A stretch of DNA of 64,000 bases from Alistipes sp. (GTDB taxonomy: Bacteria > Bacteroidota > Bacteroidia > Bacteroidales > Rikenellaceae), in the NCBI GenBank assembly GCA_017399485.1, contig JAFQCA010000027.1, positions 1-64,000 of the forward strand, given 5' to 3'. The translations under genes and the position numbers were made by a program. Below, in pieces: positions 35,815 through 44,182 of the stretch (its first letter is position 1; the number at the start of each line of letters is the position of its first letter). The notes below the pieces were generated by a model. It was not told where the DNA came from. It was given only the letters and a program-made list of their open reading frames with translations, and made no database searches.

Positions 35815-37119
35815 TTGGAAGAGGCTGTAGTTACATATCTTGGCTTTTCGCTTGATGTGGCGATAATGGGTGTGGTGATGGTTTTGCTGCTTACCCTATC
35901 GGCATTGGTGTCGGGCTCGGAGGTGGCGTTTTTCTCGCTTACTCCTCAAGATTTGCAGCAGATGCGCGAAAAGGGCGACTCGCGTGACAAGACCATTTTG
36001 GGCTTGTTGAGCAATGTCGATACTCTGCTGGCGACGATTCTTGTAACAAATAATCTTGTAAATATCGGCATCGTAATACTCTCATCGAATATTATGGATG
36101 CGCTGTTTGAGTTCCATCGTTTTGAGTTCTTGTTCAAGACGGTGCTGGTTACGTTTTTGCTGTTGCTCTTTGGTGAGATTTTGCCCAAAGTGCTTTCGCA
36201 GAGTAACCCCAAGCAGTTTGGACGAATGGTGGTCTATCCCATAAAACTCTTCAAATGGGTATGTTGGCCTATGACCTATATTCTGGTGCGTACGGGTGGT
36301 CGCATAAGCCGTTTGGCTACGCGCAATGCCGAGATATCGATGGAGGAGTTGGCCGATGCAGTCGATTTGGCTCGTGGCTCGGCGCAGTCTGAGGAGGAGC
36401 ACCAGATGTTGTCGGGCATTGTCAATTTCGTGAATACCGAAGTCGAAGAGATTATGCGTCCGCGAATTGATATTACGGCTCTAGATATAAAATCGACCTT
36501 CGAGCAGGTGAAGGCCGTCATCATAGAGTCGGGATATTCGCGCATACCCGTCTACGATGAGGATTTGGATAATATCAAGGGCGCGCTGTATGTCAAGGAC
36601 TTGTTGCCGCACATTGCTTGCGGTGATGAGTTTGGGTGGCAGCAGTTGCTACGCAAAATCTATTTTGTTCCCAAGCATAAGAAGATTGATGATTTGTTGC
36701 GCGACTTTCAGGAGAATAAGATTCACGTAGCCATTGTTGTGGATGAGTATGGAGCCACACAGGGATTGGTGTCGTTGGAGGATATTCTGGAGGAGGTCGT
36801 GGGTGAAATATCGGACGAGAGTGATGAGGATGAGTCATTCTACGAGCGACTGAATGCCAATACATATATCTTCGATGGAAAGAGCCACATTGTCGATTTC
36901 GAGCGCGTTGTGGGAGTCGAGGAGGATATATTTGCCGATGTGCAGGGCCGTGCCGAGACGTTGGCGGGACTGATGTTGGAGTTGCGTCGCGATTTGCTCA
37001 AGAAGGGTGATACGGTTGAGGCTCACAATGTGCGTTTCACTGTTCAGAAGATGGATGGCCGCCGAGTCGATAAGATAAAGGTCGTAGTAGGTCAGCAGGG
37101 CGATGAAGAGAGAGAATAA
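35815..37119 (+). CDS. gldE: GldE-like CNNM/CBS/CorC membrane protein
   Basis: This 434-aa protein has an N-terminal CNNM-type transmembrane domain with three or four helices (GSEVAFFSL..., LLLLFGEILPKVLSQ). A pair of CBS domains follows (EEIMRPRIDITALD..., GYSRIPVYDEDLDNIKGALYVKDLL), then a C-terminal CorC_HlyC domain. In gliding Bacteroidota GldE supports GldB/GldD. In non-gliding gut relatives it is retained with an unclear, possibly Mg2+-linked role. The best start is TTG (35815), since no upstream ATG is available. Its end overlaps the PPTase by 17 bp. Confidence 0.87.
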   Translation: MEEAVVTYLGFSLDVAIMGVVMVLLLTLSALVSGSEVAFFSLTPQDLQQMREKGDSRDKTILGLLSNVDTLLATILVTNNLVNIGIVILSSNIMDALFEFHRFEFLFKTVLVTFLLLLFGEILPKVLSQSNPKQFGRMVVYPIKLFKWVCWPMTYILVRTGGRISRLATRNAEISMEELADAVDLARGSAQSEEEHQMLSGIVNFVNTEVEEIMRPRIDITALDIKSTFEQVKAVIIESGYSRIPVYDEDLDNIKGALYVKDLLPHIACGDEFGWQQLLRKIYFVPKHKKIDDLLRDFQENKIHVAIVVDEYGATQGLVSLEDILEEVVGEISDESDEDESFYERLNANTYIFDGKSHIVDFERVVGVEEDIFADVQGRAETLAGLMLELRRDLLKKGDTVEAHNVRFTVQKMDGRRVDKIKVVVGQQGDEERE

Positions 37120-37750
37120 TTCCACCTCGCAGCCCGATGTAATCACGTTTGGCGAGGACGGCAACCTGCTGATTATAGGTCATATCGCTCCATTACAGCA
37201 GTTAGAGGTCGAAGCAAGTGACTGCGAGTTGCAATCGGTAGAGCAATTTTCGTCATATTCGCGTCGCGCCGAGCGACTGTCGTGGCGTATGATGTTGCGT
37301 AGGGTTGTTGGCCGTAGCGTCGCCATTGAGTATAGTTCGCAGGGGGCACCACTCTTGTCGGAGGAGGTCGTAATCAATAATTGCCATTATAAATACATAT
37401 CAGTATCGCATTGTCGCGATATGGTTGCCATTATGCTCTCACAGCAACCTTGCGGTGTCGATATCGAGCAACGTGGTAGGGATTTTGAGCGAGTGAGCAG
37501 TCGTTACATCACCGCTGAAGAGCAGGGCTTGAGCGATAGTGCCGTCTTCAATGCCGTGGCGTGGTGTGCCAAGGAGGCGCTCTATAAGATGGCCCACCGC
37601 GAAGGGTTGGACTTCAGGTGCGACATTTGTATCACTGCGGTGGATTTCGAGAATAATAGAATCTTCGGGCGCGTGGGGGTGTATGATAGTGTCGAGATGC
37701 AGATATTGTGGCCCGATGATGAGCATATCGTAGTCGGCACTATGCGGTAA
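37103..37750 (+). CDS. 4'-phosphopantetheinyl transferase superfamily protein
   Basis: This 215-aa protein has the Sfp/AcpS-type motif CGVDIEQRGRDFERV (Mg2+ Asp/Glu) near residue 115 and WCAKEALYKM near 153. These enzymes move the phosphopantetheine arm of CoA onto a carrier-protein serine. The length suits the Sfp-like pseudo-dimeric form. It is translationally coupled to gldE by a 17-bp overlap, an arrangement seen in other Bacteroidota. The carrier-protein target is unknown. Confidence 0.88.
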   Translation: MKRENNSTSQPDVITFGEDGNLLIIGHIAPLQQLEVEASDCELQSVEQFSSYSRRAERLSWRMMLRRVVGRSVAIEYSSQGAPLLSEEVVINNCHYKYISVSHCRDMVAIMLSQQPCGVDIEQRGRDFERVSSRYITAEEQGLSDSAVFNAVAWCAKEALYKMAHREGLDFRCDICITAVDFENNRIFGRVGVYDSVEMQILWPDDEHIVVGTMR

Positions 37751-37769
37751 GAGTAGGTGTGCTACTCTT
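37749..37769 (+). terminator. Hairpin at the stop of the PPTase gene
   Basis: aagagtag and ctactctt form a perfect 8-bp stem overlapping the TAA stop. Only a short T run follows, so termination is likely but weak. Confidence 0.5.
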
Positions 37770-37854
37770 TGTGAGCCAGCAATCGCCTAACATCATATTA
37801 CTATTACAGTTCAAGAACCGTTCGGAAAAGATGATATGGTATCAAAAAAAATCG

Positions 37855-37862
37855 TAACTTTG
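37855..37862 (+). promoter_or_regulatory. -7 element (TAACTTTG) abutting the MATE start codon
   Basis: TAACTTTG followed by CA ends only 5 nt before the ATG at 37868, so the transcript would have no leader or one of a few bases. Confidence 0.6.
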
Positions 37863-37867
37863 CACCT

Positions 37868-39253
37868 ATGAATAAAAGCGGTTCACCTCAATCATTAGGT
37901 ACAGATAGCATATCCAAATTGCTTAAGCAATACGCGATGCCTGCAATCATCGCGCAGGTGGCCGCATCGCTATATAATATCGTCGATAGTATATTCGTAG
38001 GTCAGGGTGTAGGGCCGTTAGCCATTACGGGATTGGCTCTGACGATGCCGATGATGAACCTGACGGCTGCGTTTGGTGCTATGGTTGGTGCAGGTTCTGC
38101 GGCATTGACCTCTATTCGTTTGGGGCAAGGTAATAAGCCCGCAGCCGAGAATATATTGGGCAACGTGGTGTCGCTCAATGTGATTATGGGCCTTGTGCTT
38201 ACGCTGTTCGGATTGGTATATCTCGACGAATTGCTCTATTTCTTTGGTGCGAGCGAACAGACTATGCCTTATGCACGTGAATATATGCGCATTATCCTCT
38301 ATGGTAATATCATCACGCACCTCTATCACGGATTGAATTGTATGCTGCGAGTGGCGGGCTATCCCGGCAAAGCAATGAATATCACCATATTGGCCGTCGG
38401 GTTGAATGCTCTGCTCGATTGGCTGTTTATCTTTGTGTTCGGGTGGGGAATTGCAGGCTCGGCGTGGGCGACGGTTATCGCGCAGTTTATATCGGTTGTC
38501 GTGCAGTGGGTACATTTCGCCAACCCAAAGAGTTTCTTGCAGTTCCGCAGAGATGCCTTCCGCCTGCATTGGGAGATTATCAAGAATATCATTTCGGTGG
38601 GTATGGCTCCATTTATGATTCAGTCGTGCGCTTGCGTTGTGGTTATATTGGTCAATAACACCCTGCGAGTTCACGGTGGCGACCTCTCTATCGGAGCCTA
38701 CGGCATAGCCAATCGTGTGGCTTTCATCTTTACGATGGTCGTTATGGGCCTTACGCAAGGTATGCAACCCATTGCGGGTTACAACTACGGAGCGCGTAAT
38801 TATGACCGTGTGCGCGGTGTATTGTGGATGACGGTGGGTTGGTCGGTGGCGACTACGACTTTAGGCTTTGTTATATGCGAGGTCTTCCCTTATCAGGTGG
38901 TGCAAATCTTTGTTAGCGAGGATGGTACGGGCGACGCAACAGCACTTATCGAGGCTTCGGCGCGAGGCTTGAGAATGCTTGTTTTGATGTTGCCCATCGT
39001 AGGCTTTAATATCGTTGCAGGAAACTTCTTCCAGCATATAGGCAAGCCCAAGCGAGCCATACTGCTCTCGGTATCACGACAACTGCTCTTTATCGTTCCG
39101 TTGCTGTTTATCTTGCCACGTTGGTGGGGTAGCGACGGTGTGTGGTACTCTATACCGATTGCCGATTTTACATCGTCGGTGCTGGCGGCAGTACTTCTTG
39201 CAATGCAACTCCGTAAACTGCGCCAAAACCCCTCGCTCGAGAAGTCGATATAA
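37868..39253 (+). CDS. MATE-family multidrug/Na+ antiporter
   Basis: This 461-aa protein has 12 predicted membrane segments and the typical Bacteroidota MATE start (LGTDSISKLLKQYAMPAIIA) and SLYNIVDSIFVGQGVG. NYGARNYDRV lies at the second-half inner loop. These carriers export cationic drugs or metabolites using H+ or Na+ gradients. The conserved N-terminus confirms the ATG at 37868 although a -7 promoter element lies almost on it. It converges on the DUF2264 gene with a 25-bp gap. Confidence 0.92.
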   Translation: MNKSGSPQSLGTDSISKLLKQYAMPAIIAQVAASLYNIVDSIFVGQGVGPLAITGLALTMPMMNLTAAFGAMVGAGSAALTSIRLGQGNKPAAENILGNVVSLNVIMGLVLTLFGLVYLDELLYFFGASEQTMPYAREYMRIILYGNIITHLYHGLNCMLRVAGYPGKAMNITILAVGLNALLDWLFIFVFGWGIAGSAWATVIAQFISVVVQWVHFANPKSFLQFRRDAFRLHWEIIKNIISVGMAPFMIQSCACVVVILVNNTLRVHGGDLSIGAYGIANRVAFIFTMVVMGLTQGMQPIAGYNYGARNYDRVRGVLWMTVGWSVATTTLGFVICEVFPYQVVQIFVSEDGTGDATALIEASARGLRMLVLMLPIVGFNIVAGNFFQHIGKPKRAILLSVSRQLLFIVPLLFILPRWWGSDGVWYSIPIADFTSSVLAAVLLAMQLRKLRQNPSLEKSI

Positions 39254-39278
39254 TATTGCTATTGCCGCTATCTCTTCG

Positions 39279-40523
39279 CTAATAATTTACTGCGGCATCG
39301 CGCATAACATCTTCGCCCGACCATACGCGTTGTGACGACCACTTCTCGTCTCCTGCACTCCAGAACTCCGCATCGGCGGGTAATCCCAACGGCAAGAATA
39401 CGAAACAGCACAAATAGGCGCTTCCTGTCGATACATAATTTTCGGCAACATCGGGCTGATGACCGCAAAATCCTAACGTCAGCCATCCCTCTTTGTCGAA
39501 CATATCCTTTACCGTCTGACGTTTTATGACGGCAGTCAGCGCTGAACGTACTTGTGCGGGTGATATGCCCTTGCTCAAAGCCCCCAGCAAGGCGGTATGT
39601 GAGAGCGCTTGAAATGCTCCGTAGCGGTAGCCGCACGAACGACCTAACATCGGGAATGTTCCTTCGGGCGAAATCATCATCTCCTGCTGTGCCGCAAAAC
39701 GAGCCATACGTTTTAGATAGTTGTCGTGCTTTGCACCATAAGTGGCATACTCCTCGCTCTTGTCGGCATTGGCCTTGAGTGTGGCAGTGACATCGACCAA
39801 CATCGGTTGGATGACATAACTGTTGTAGTAATCGAGGTGGAATGTAGCGCCATCACCATACCATCCATCCCCCTTGTACCACTCGTCGTGGCGGTCCAGA
39901 GCATATTTTATCTTCGAGAAGTCGCACTCTCCCGTAAACTGCAACAAAGCGGCCTCGATAGTTGCCGAGAAGAGCAGCCAATTATTCTCCCACGCGCGAA
40001 TCTTGCGTGAACGCTTGAATTCATCAATTATTCGTTGGCGTGTTACGTCATCCAATCGGGGCCAGATGACATCCTTCGAGCGGAGCAAGCCCTGCGCAAA
40101 GAAAGCAGCATCGACAAGCGGCTGCGTGCCGGGCCCGTCAAAGGGCAGGTAGTCTGCGCTGGTGGGATTGACGGCATTGGCGATAGCCTTAACGACAAGG
40201 TCTGTCATCGCCTCTCGCTGCTTGCCTTCGGCGCTATCCTCCTCGCCCAAGTTAAGCCACGGGGCGATGCCATTGAACGAGCGGCCAAGCGCCTCAAGAT
40301 GGCTCACATTGGCACGTTTGCCTGTGTTGGAGCCGTCATTAACCTCGACGGGCATATTCTTGCGCAGAGTTTCGTTGGCAAGATTCTCATATACAGGCGT
40401 CGCTATGCGCAACATAGTGTTTACCCAATATTTTCGGTCCGCTTTCGGTGAGGCGGCATTAAGGCTCGAAGTGCTACTCATCACTGCAAAAAGCAGTGCC
40501 AGAACAAATATCCGCTTTGTCAT
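39279..40523 (-). CDS. Secreted DUF2264 protein
   Basis: This 414-aa protein has a signal peptide (about residues 1-23, ending LNAAS) and the DUF2264 pattern: SHLEALGRSFNGIAPWL, FDGPGTQPLVDAAFFAQGL, ENNWLLFSATIEA, and WYGDGATFHLDYYNSYV. The family has an (alpha/alpha)-barrel-like helical fold, and related folds occur in glycan-degrading enzymes. The acidic residues of these motifs could be catalytic, but no reaction is established. It lies 12 bp downstream of the exported deformylase gene on the same strand. Confidence 0.87.
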   Translation of the reverse strand: MTKRIFVLALLFAVMSSTSSLNAASPKADRKYWVNTMLRIATPVYENLANETLRKNMPVEVNDGSNTGKRANVSHLEALGRSFNGIAPWLNLGEEDSAEGKQREAMTDLVVKAIANAVNPTSADYLPFDGPGTQPLVDAAFFAQGLLRSKDVIWPRLDDVTRQRIIDEFKRSRKIRAWENNWLLFSATIEAALLQFTGECDFSKIKYALDRHDEWYKGDGWYGDGATFHLDYYNSYVIQPMLVDVTATLKANADKSEEYATYGAKHDNYLKRMARFAAQQEMMISPEGTFPMLGRSCGYRYGAFQALSHTALLGALSKGISPAQVRSALTAVIKRQTVKDMFDKEGWLTLGFCGHQPDVAENYVSTGSAYLCCFVFLPLGLPADAEFWSAGDEKWSSQRVWSGEDVMRDAAVNY

Positions 40524-40535
40524 ATTCTCGGAAAA

Positions 40536-41114
40536 TTATTTCAAATAATCAATAAAAAGTTTGCCGTCGAGGTGGTCTATCTCGTGCTGGAAAATCACAG
40601 CCGTGAAGCCCTCGATAACCTCTTCGTGCGGGGTGAAACTGCTGTCGTAATATCGCAGTGTGATGCGTTGTGAACGCTCCACATCGTCATATATTTCGGG
40701 AACCGACAAACAACCCTCACCACCTGCGACAAGTGTGTCGTCTTTGGCCACAATCTCAGGGTTGATGAAGAACTCAAAAGGCTTGCCCTCCTTGTCGAAT
40801 CGCTGCACAGCGACCAGACGACGCAGTATGCCCACCTGCGGAGCCGCAATGCCGACGCCCTCATTTTCGGGATTCTGCACCGTTGTAAGCATACGGCGGC
40901 AGAGAGTCGAGAACTCATCCTGAGAGACCATATCGCGCTTGAGAGGTTTTGATGTAGAGCGAAGCGTTAGTGAGTCCTGCTTGTTTGCTATACTTAAAAC
41001 CCGCATTATCTCCTTCTCTCCACCATAGATTATTTCGCGTTCGGCAGAGGTAAAGCCTTTGGTGCAACTTGCAAGTAGTGTCATCGCAAATATGTGAATT
41101 AAAAAACGTTTCAT
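40536..41114 (-). CDS. Lipoprotein peptide deformylase homologue
   Basis: This 192-aa protein has all three deformylase motifs intact: GVGIAAPQVG, EGCLSVP with the metal-ligand Cys, and QHEIDHLDG with both metal-ligand His and the catalytic Glu. It begins MKRFLIHIFAMTLLASC, a lipoprotein signal with lipobox LASC, followed by about 40 residues before the catalytic domain. Cytosolic Def removes formyl from nascent chains. This version should be exported, so its substrate must differ or be extracellular formyl peptides (inference). An upstream in-frame start at 41165 gives a poorer signal and lies near the promoter. Confidence 0.85.
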   Translation of the reverse strand: MKRFLIHIFAMTLLASCTKGFTSAEREIIYGGEKEIMRVLSIANKQDSLTLRSTSKPLKRDMVSQDEFSTLCRRMLTTVQNPENEGVGIAAPQVGILRRLVAVQRFDKEGKPFEFFINPEIVAKDDTLVAGGEGCLSVPEIYDDVERSQRITLRYYDSSFTPHEEVIEGFTAVIFQHEIDHLDGKLFIDYLK

Positions 41115-41143
41115 TTTCTTTTTTTGTCGAATATGTTCAAAGA

Positions 41144-41151
41144 CAAATATA
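41144..41151 (-). promoter_or_regulatory. -7 element (TATATTTG) of the deformylase/DUF2264 operon
   Basis: The minus strand reads TATATTTG about 30 nt upstream of the ATG at 41114. Confidence 0.55.
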
Positions 41152-41209
41152 CAAATTTTTATCATATCGTGTTGCGGAACGCCCGAATAAAATTGATGTT
41201 AAAGACTCC

Positions 41210-41272
41210 AAATTGCAGACTTCTCCGTCACACCTATGGTGTGCCACCTCCTCTACCTTAGAGGAGGAATTT
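41210..41272 (+). repeat. Dispersed repeat family B, copy 2
   Basis: The outer sequence and the cctcctct/agaggagg hairpin are the same as at 893-958. The middle forms a perfect hairpin cacacc-tat-ggtgtg. Copy 1 has a diverged, imperfect middle. Confidence 0.75.
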
Positions 41273-41384
41273 GTTATACAACATTAAACACCACCACCTC
41301 CTCGTAATGACACAACACGAAAATATAAAAAAATTATATCGTAGATATAAACATCACTCACACAAAAAAAATAGCGCCAATTAT

Positions 41385-41415
41385 TTTGTTGCGTAGAATT
41401 TTTCGCTTACATTTG
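41385..41415 (+). promoter_or_regulatory. Promoter of the B12 uptake operon
   Basis: TTTG at 41385-41388 and TACATTTG at 41408-41415 are separated by exactly 19 bp, a full match to the Bacteroidota consensus. Transcription would start near 41422, upstream of the 22-bp array and riboswitch. Confidence 0.75.
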
Positions 41416-41439
41416 TAGTGCATAAGGCGCCTTTACGGA

Positions 41440-41593
41440 CCGAGTGTTATGAGTTTGAGCACCGAGCGTTACGAGTTTTTGAGTCGGGCGTTGCGAGTTT
41501 TGAAGTCGAGCGTTGCGAGTTTTGAAGTCGGGTGTTACGAGTTTTGAAGTCGGGTGTTACAAGTCTTATAACCAAGCGTTACGAGAGGTGAAA
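41440..41593 (+). repeat. 22-bp tandem repeat, seven exact-length units, in the B12 operon leader
   Basis: Units begin at 41440, 41462, 41484, 41506, 41528, 41550 and 41572, each 22 bp, with consensus tcgggcgttacgagttttgaag. Outer units are more diverged than central ones. The seventh unit runs into the 5' part of the cobalamin aptamer. There are no spacers, so this is not a CRISPR array, and 22 is not a multiple of three, so it is not coding. Confidence 0.9.
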
Positions 41594-41750
41594 AGGGAAT
41601 ACGGTGAGAATCCGTGACAATACCTGTTGCTGTAAGTTCCATTCTCGAGAGGAGAATTTATTTGTGGTACTCTTTGCCACTGACGGCAGGACCGTTGGGA
41701 AGGCACTACAAATGGAATAAGTCAGAAAACCTGCCTTTTGCGAATGGATT
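41580..41750 (+). promoter_or_regulatory. Cobalamin (adenosylcobalamin-type) riboswitch
   Basis: Conserved blocks of the B12 aptamer appear in order: aaGGGAA (~41592), GGTGagaaTCCGTGAC (~41603), CTGTtgCTGTaag (~41622), the side arm with gagaggagaa, GCCACTGacgg (~41678), ccgtTGGGAAGGc (~41691), and AGTCAGaaaaCCTGCC (~41720). In Bacteroidales such elements repress B12 transporter genes when cobalamin is abundant. The four downstream genes fit that role. About 295 nt separate the aptamer from the first ATG, holding the expression platform. Confidence 0.92.
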
Positions 41751-42045
41751 AAAACCTGCAGGACTACGGGGAAGAATCAGAACTATTTTTTTAGCCAAAT
41801 TAGAGTTTAGTTTTCAGAACGTAGTCACCAGAGGCAGGATTTTTCCTACACGTGGATGTTACGTTTGCACGAATGTCAAGGTGTGCAGTCAGGGTGTGCA
41901 TATTGTGTGTACATTTATGTCGGCATCCTTGTACAGGCAAAAGCCGATGTGGCCCATTTTCGGCATAGATAGTTTTGAGTGTTATGAGGCGTGTCCTGCA
42001 AAATGCGACAATACATTTTGTTTAACACTTTAATAACACAAAACG
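41751..42045 (+). other. Long leader between riboswitch aptamer and first gene
   Basis: No gene is seen. Pairing candidates are gactacg (41762-41768) with cgtagtc (41820-41826) and, outside it, cctgc (41755-41759) with gcagg (41834-41838). The same ggcagg could instead pair with cctgcc in the 3' strand of the aptamer (41730-41735), giving a plausible switch. A Cys-rich open frame across the leader is judged spurious. Confidence 0.45.
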
Positions 42046-43221
42046 ATGAAAAAACTATTTATGTTTTTAGCGGTGGCTCTGTTGAGCCTGTCGCTTACGA
42101 GTTGCGAGTATGACGACTCTGACCTTTGGGGTGCAGTAGATGACCTTGAGCAGCAGGTGGATGCCAACACCGAGGACATTGCAACCCTGTCGGCATTGAT
42201 GGAGGCAATGAATCAGGGTAAGGTGATTACATCTGTTGATTACACCGATGAGGGCGTTGTGCTGACATTTAGCGATGGTACAACCGTAACAATTAGAAAC
42301 GGTAAGGATGGTGCAGATGGCCAAGATGGTAAGGATGGCGTCGATGGAAAAGACGGTGCCGACGGAAAAGATGGTCAAGATGGTGCCGACGGCAAGGATG
42401 GCGATTCTTTCTTTGTGTCAATCGAGGAGACCGACACTACGGTAATCATCACATTGGCCGATGGCCGTCAGATAATTCTGCCGAAGGTTGAGGTACGCGT
42501 TCTTACATTCGAGGACAAGGACTACAAAGGCTCGGCTTCGAATGCTGCGACTTATTGGTCGGATTTAATCTCGTCGTCGGAGTATGGCAACGGCAATGGC
42601 CAGAATTCGTGGTGCGATGAGGGTAACACCGAGTTGGCTTTCTACCCCTCGCCAACGGCAATGTTTCCCGGTTATGGTGGTCACGCCATATCGAATTATG
42701 TGGGCAATGACCTCTCGAAGGGTAATTATATGTGCGATTTGCAGGCCTATGCCGTAGAGGGTGGTGCCAACGGCTCGGATAATTTTGCCGTACACTTCGG
42801 TTATACGGATGATTCGGGTATGGGAATGCAGAACGAGTTGATATACTTTGAGTTTGACGATGGCGTGGCTCGTACGATAGACCATATGTATGTGACCAAC
42901 ACTACCTATGTTTACAACATCCTTGCAAACGGCGATGGTTGGATGGTACCGACGGGTGGCGTATCAGAGGATTGCTGGTTTAAGATTATAGCCTATGGTT
43001 ATGATGAGAATGATAATCCTACTGCGACAGCCGAGTTCATATTGTGGGACAAGGGCCGCAAGGGTGTCAAAGAGTGGACAAAGTGGGATTTGTCGTCACT
43101 CGGCAAGGTGGCACGTGTAGAGTTTAACCTCGTAGGTAGCGAGGAACTCTATGAGAGCGGTTACGGTCTGGGCGCTCCCGGATATTTTGCTTATGATGAT
43201 GTGGCTGTAATATTTGAGTAG
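42046..43221 (+). CDS. Surface lipoprotein with collagen-like repeats and DUF4465 domain
   Basis: This 391-aa protein starts with a lipoprotein signal (MKKLFMFLAVALLSLSLTSC). A DUF4988-like coiled segment (DLWGAVDDLEQQVDANTEDI) and a short beta region follow. About eleven Gly-x-Asp/Lys triplets (DGADGQDGKDG type, about residues 87-122) form a collagen-like stalk. The C-terminal DUF4465 domain (about 150-391) ends GAPGYFAYDDVAVIF. DUF4465 genes occur in B12 uptake loci of Bacteroidota. As first gene behind a cobalamin riboswitch it is probably a surface cobalamin-capturing accessory. Whether it equals a described BtuH-type protein needs a structural search. Confidence 0.85.
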   Translation: MKKLFMFLAVALLSLSLTSCEYDDSDLWGAVDDLEQQVDANTEDIATLSALMEAMNQGKVITSVDYTDEGVVLTFSDGTTVTIRNGKDGADGQDGKDGVDGKDGADGKDGQDGADGKDGDSFFVSIEETDTTVIITLADGRQIILPKVEVRVLTFEDKDYKGSASNAATYWSDLISSSEYGNGNGQNSWCDEGNTELAFYPSPTAMFPGYGGHAISNYVGNDLSKGNYMCDLQAYAVEGGANGSDNFAVHFGYTDDSGMGMQNELIYFEFDDGVARTIDHMYVTNTTYVYNILANGDGWMVPTGGVSEDCWFKIIAYGYDENDNPTATAEFILWDKGRKGVKEWTKWDLSSLGKVARVEFNLVGSEELYESGYGLGAPGYFAYDDVAVIFE

Positions 43222-43224
43222 CGC

Positions 43225-44172
43225 GTGATTGTGAAAGAGATATTTAGACTTGTATGTGTATTAGTGGCTTTGATGATTACGTCGTCTTGTAATAAGGACG
43301 GCGTAATCACGCAGCCTATTGAGGACCACTATCGCGCCAAGACCTCGTCGTCGAAGGCCGATTGGTCGGCGGTGTATGATTATACCCCCGCGCCAGGCCA
43401 ATTTATTGGCGATAGCCGTACAGGCGGTTTTAGCGGCAAGGAGAGTACGATGGCCGATGCCGTAGCCTATGCCGAGGCGCGATTGACGAAGGGTACGTTT
43501 ATCTCGCTGGGAGGTTTTGGTGGCTATATGGTTGTGGGCTTCGACCACAGCATAGACAATGAGGTGGGCTATGATATTGCAATAAAAGGCAATGCCTTTG
43601 ACGGCTCATCCGAGCCTGGTATTGTATGGGTTATGCAGGACGAGGATGGTGATGGCGAGCCAAACGATGTGTGGTATGAGTTGCGAGGCTCGGAGTCGGG
43701 TAAGGTGGAGACCTTGCAGGATTACTCGGTAACATACTATCGTCCCAAGGAGGAGGGCCAACCCGTAGCGTGGAGCGATAGCGAGGGCAATACGGGCGAG
43801 ATTGATTATTTAGGGCAGTATCACTCGCAACCATTCTACTATCCCACGTGGATTAAGGCCGACAGTTATACGCTTTCGGGTACCTGCCTGAAGGCCCGCA
43901 ACTACGATAAGTCAGGCAACGGTACGATGTGGATACAACCCGGTTACGATTGGGGCTATGCCGATAACTTCTCTTCGAAGGATTGCCTCGAGGAGGATAA
44001 AAAGGTAAACCTGTTTGATATATCTAACGCTATAGATGCAGATGGAAATAGCGTGGAGTTAAAGTATATAGATTTTGTAAAGATACAGACCGCGTGCAAC
44101 ACAAAAAGCGGATGGTTGGGTGAGATGTCCACTGAGGTGTGCGGCGTCTATGATTATACAATGAGAAGATAG
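43225..44172 (+). CDS. Surface lipoprotein of the B12 operon
   Basis: This 315-aa protein has a GTG start (43225, or the in-frame GTG at 43231) and a lipoprotein signal ending TSSC near residue 22. It has no family I can name with certainty. Motifs include GGFGGYMVVGFDHSI, an acidic DEDGDGEPNDVWYELRGSE segment that resembles a calcium loop, and YPTWIKADSYTLSGTCL. Similar cell surface proteins lie between DUF4465 and BtuG-like genes in other Bacteroidales B12 loci. Its position 3 bp after the DUF4465 gene and 10 bp before the BtuG-like gene makes a role in surface cobalamin capture likely (inference). Confidence 0.75.
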   Translation: MIVKEIFRLVCVLVALMITSSCNKDGVITQPIEDHYRAKTSSSKADWSAVYDYTPAPGQFIGDSRTGGFSGKESTMADAVAYAEARLTKGTFISLGGFGGYMVVGFDHSIDNEVGYDIAIKGNAFDGSSEPGIVWVMQDEDGDGEPNDVWYELRGSESGKVETLQDYSVTYYRPKEEGQPVAWSDSEGNTGEIDYLGQYHSQPFYYPTWIKADSYTLSGTCLKARNYDKSGNGTMWIQPGYDWGYADNFSSKDCLEEDKKVNLFDISNAIDADGNSVELKYIDFVKIQTACNTKSGWLGEMSTEVCGVYDYTMRR

Positions 44173-44182
44173 GTAACAGAAA

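Noticed and set aside
41440..41593. CRISPR array
   Set aside because: The 22-bp units are directly contiguous with no spacers and there are no cas genes in the window.
41614..42033. 139-codon frame across the B12 leader with many Cys residues
   Set aside because: Its first half is the cobalamin aptamer in translation. No homology or signal is apparent, and it would be disrupted by aptamer function.
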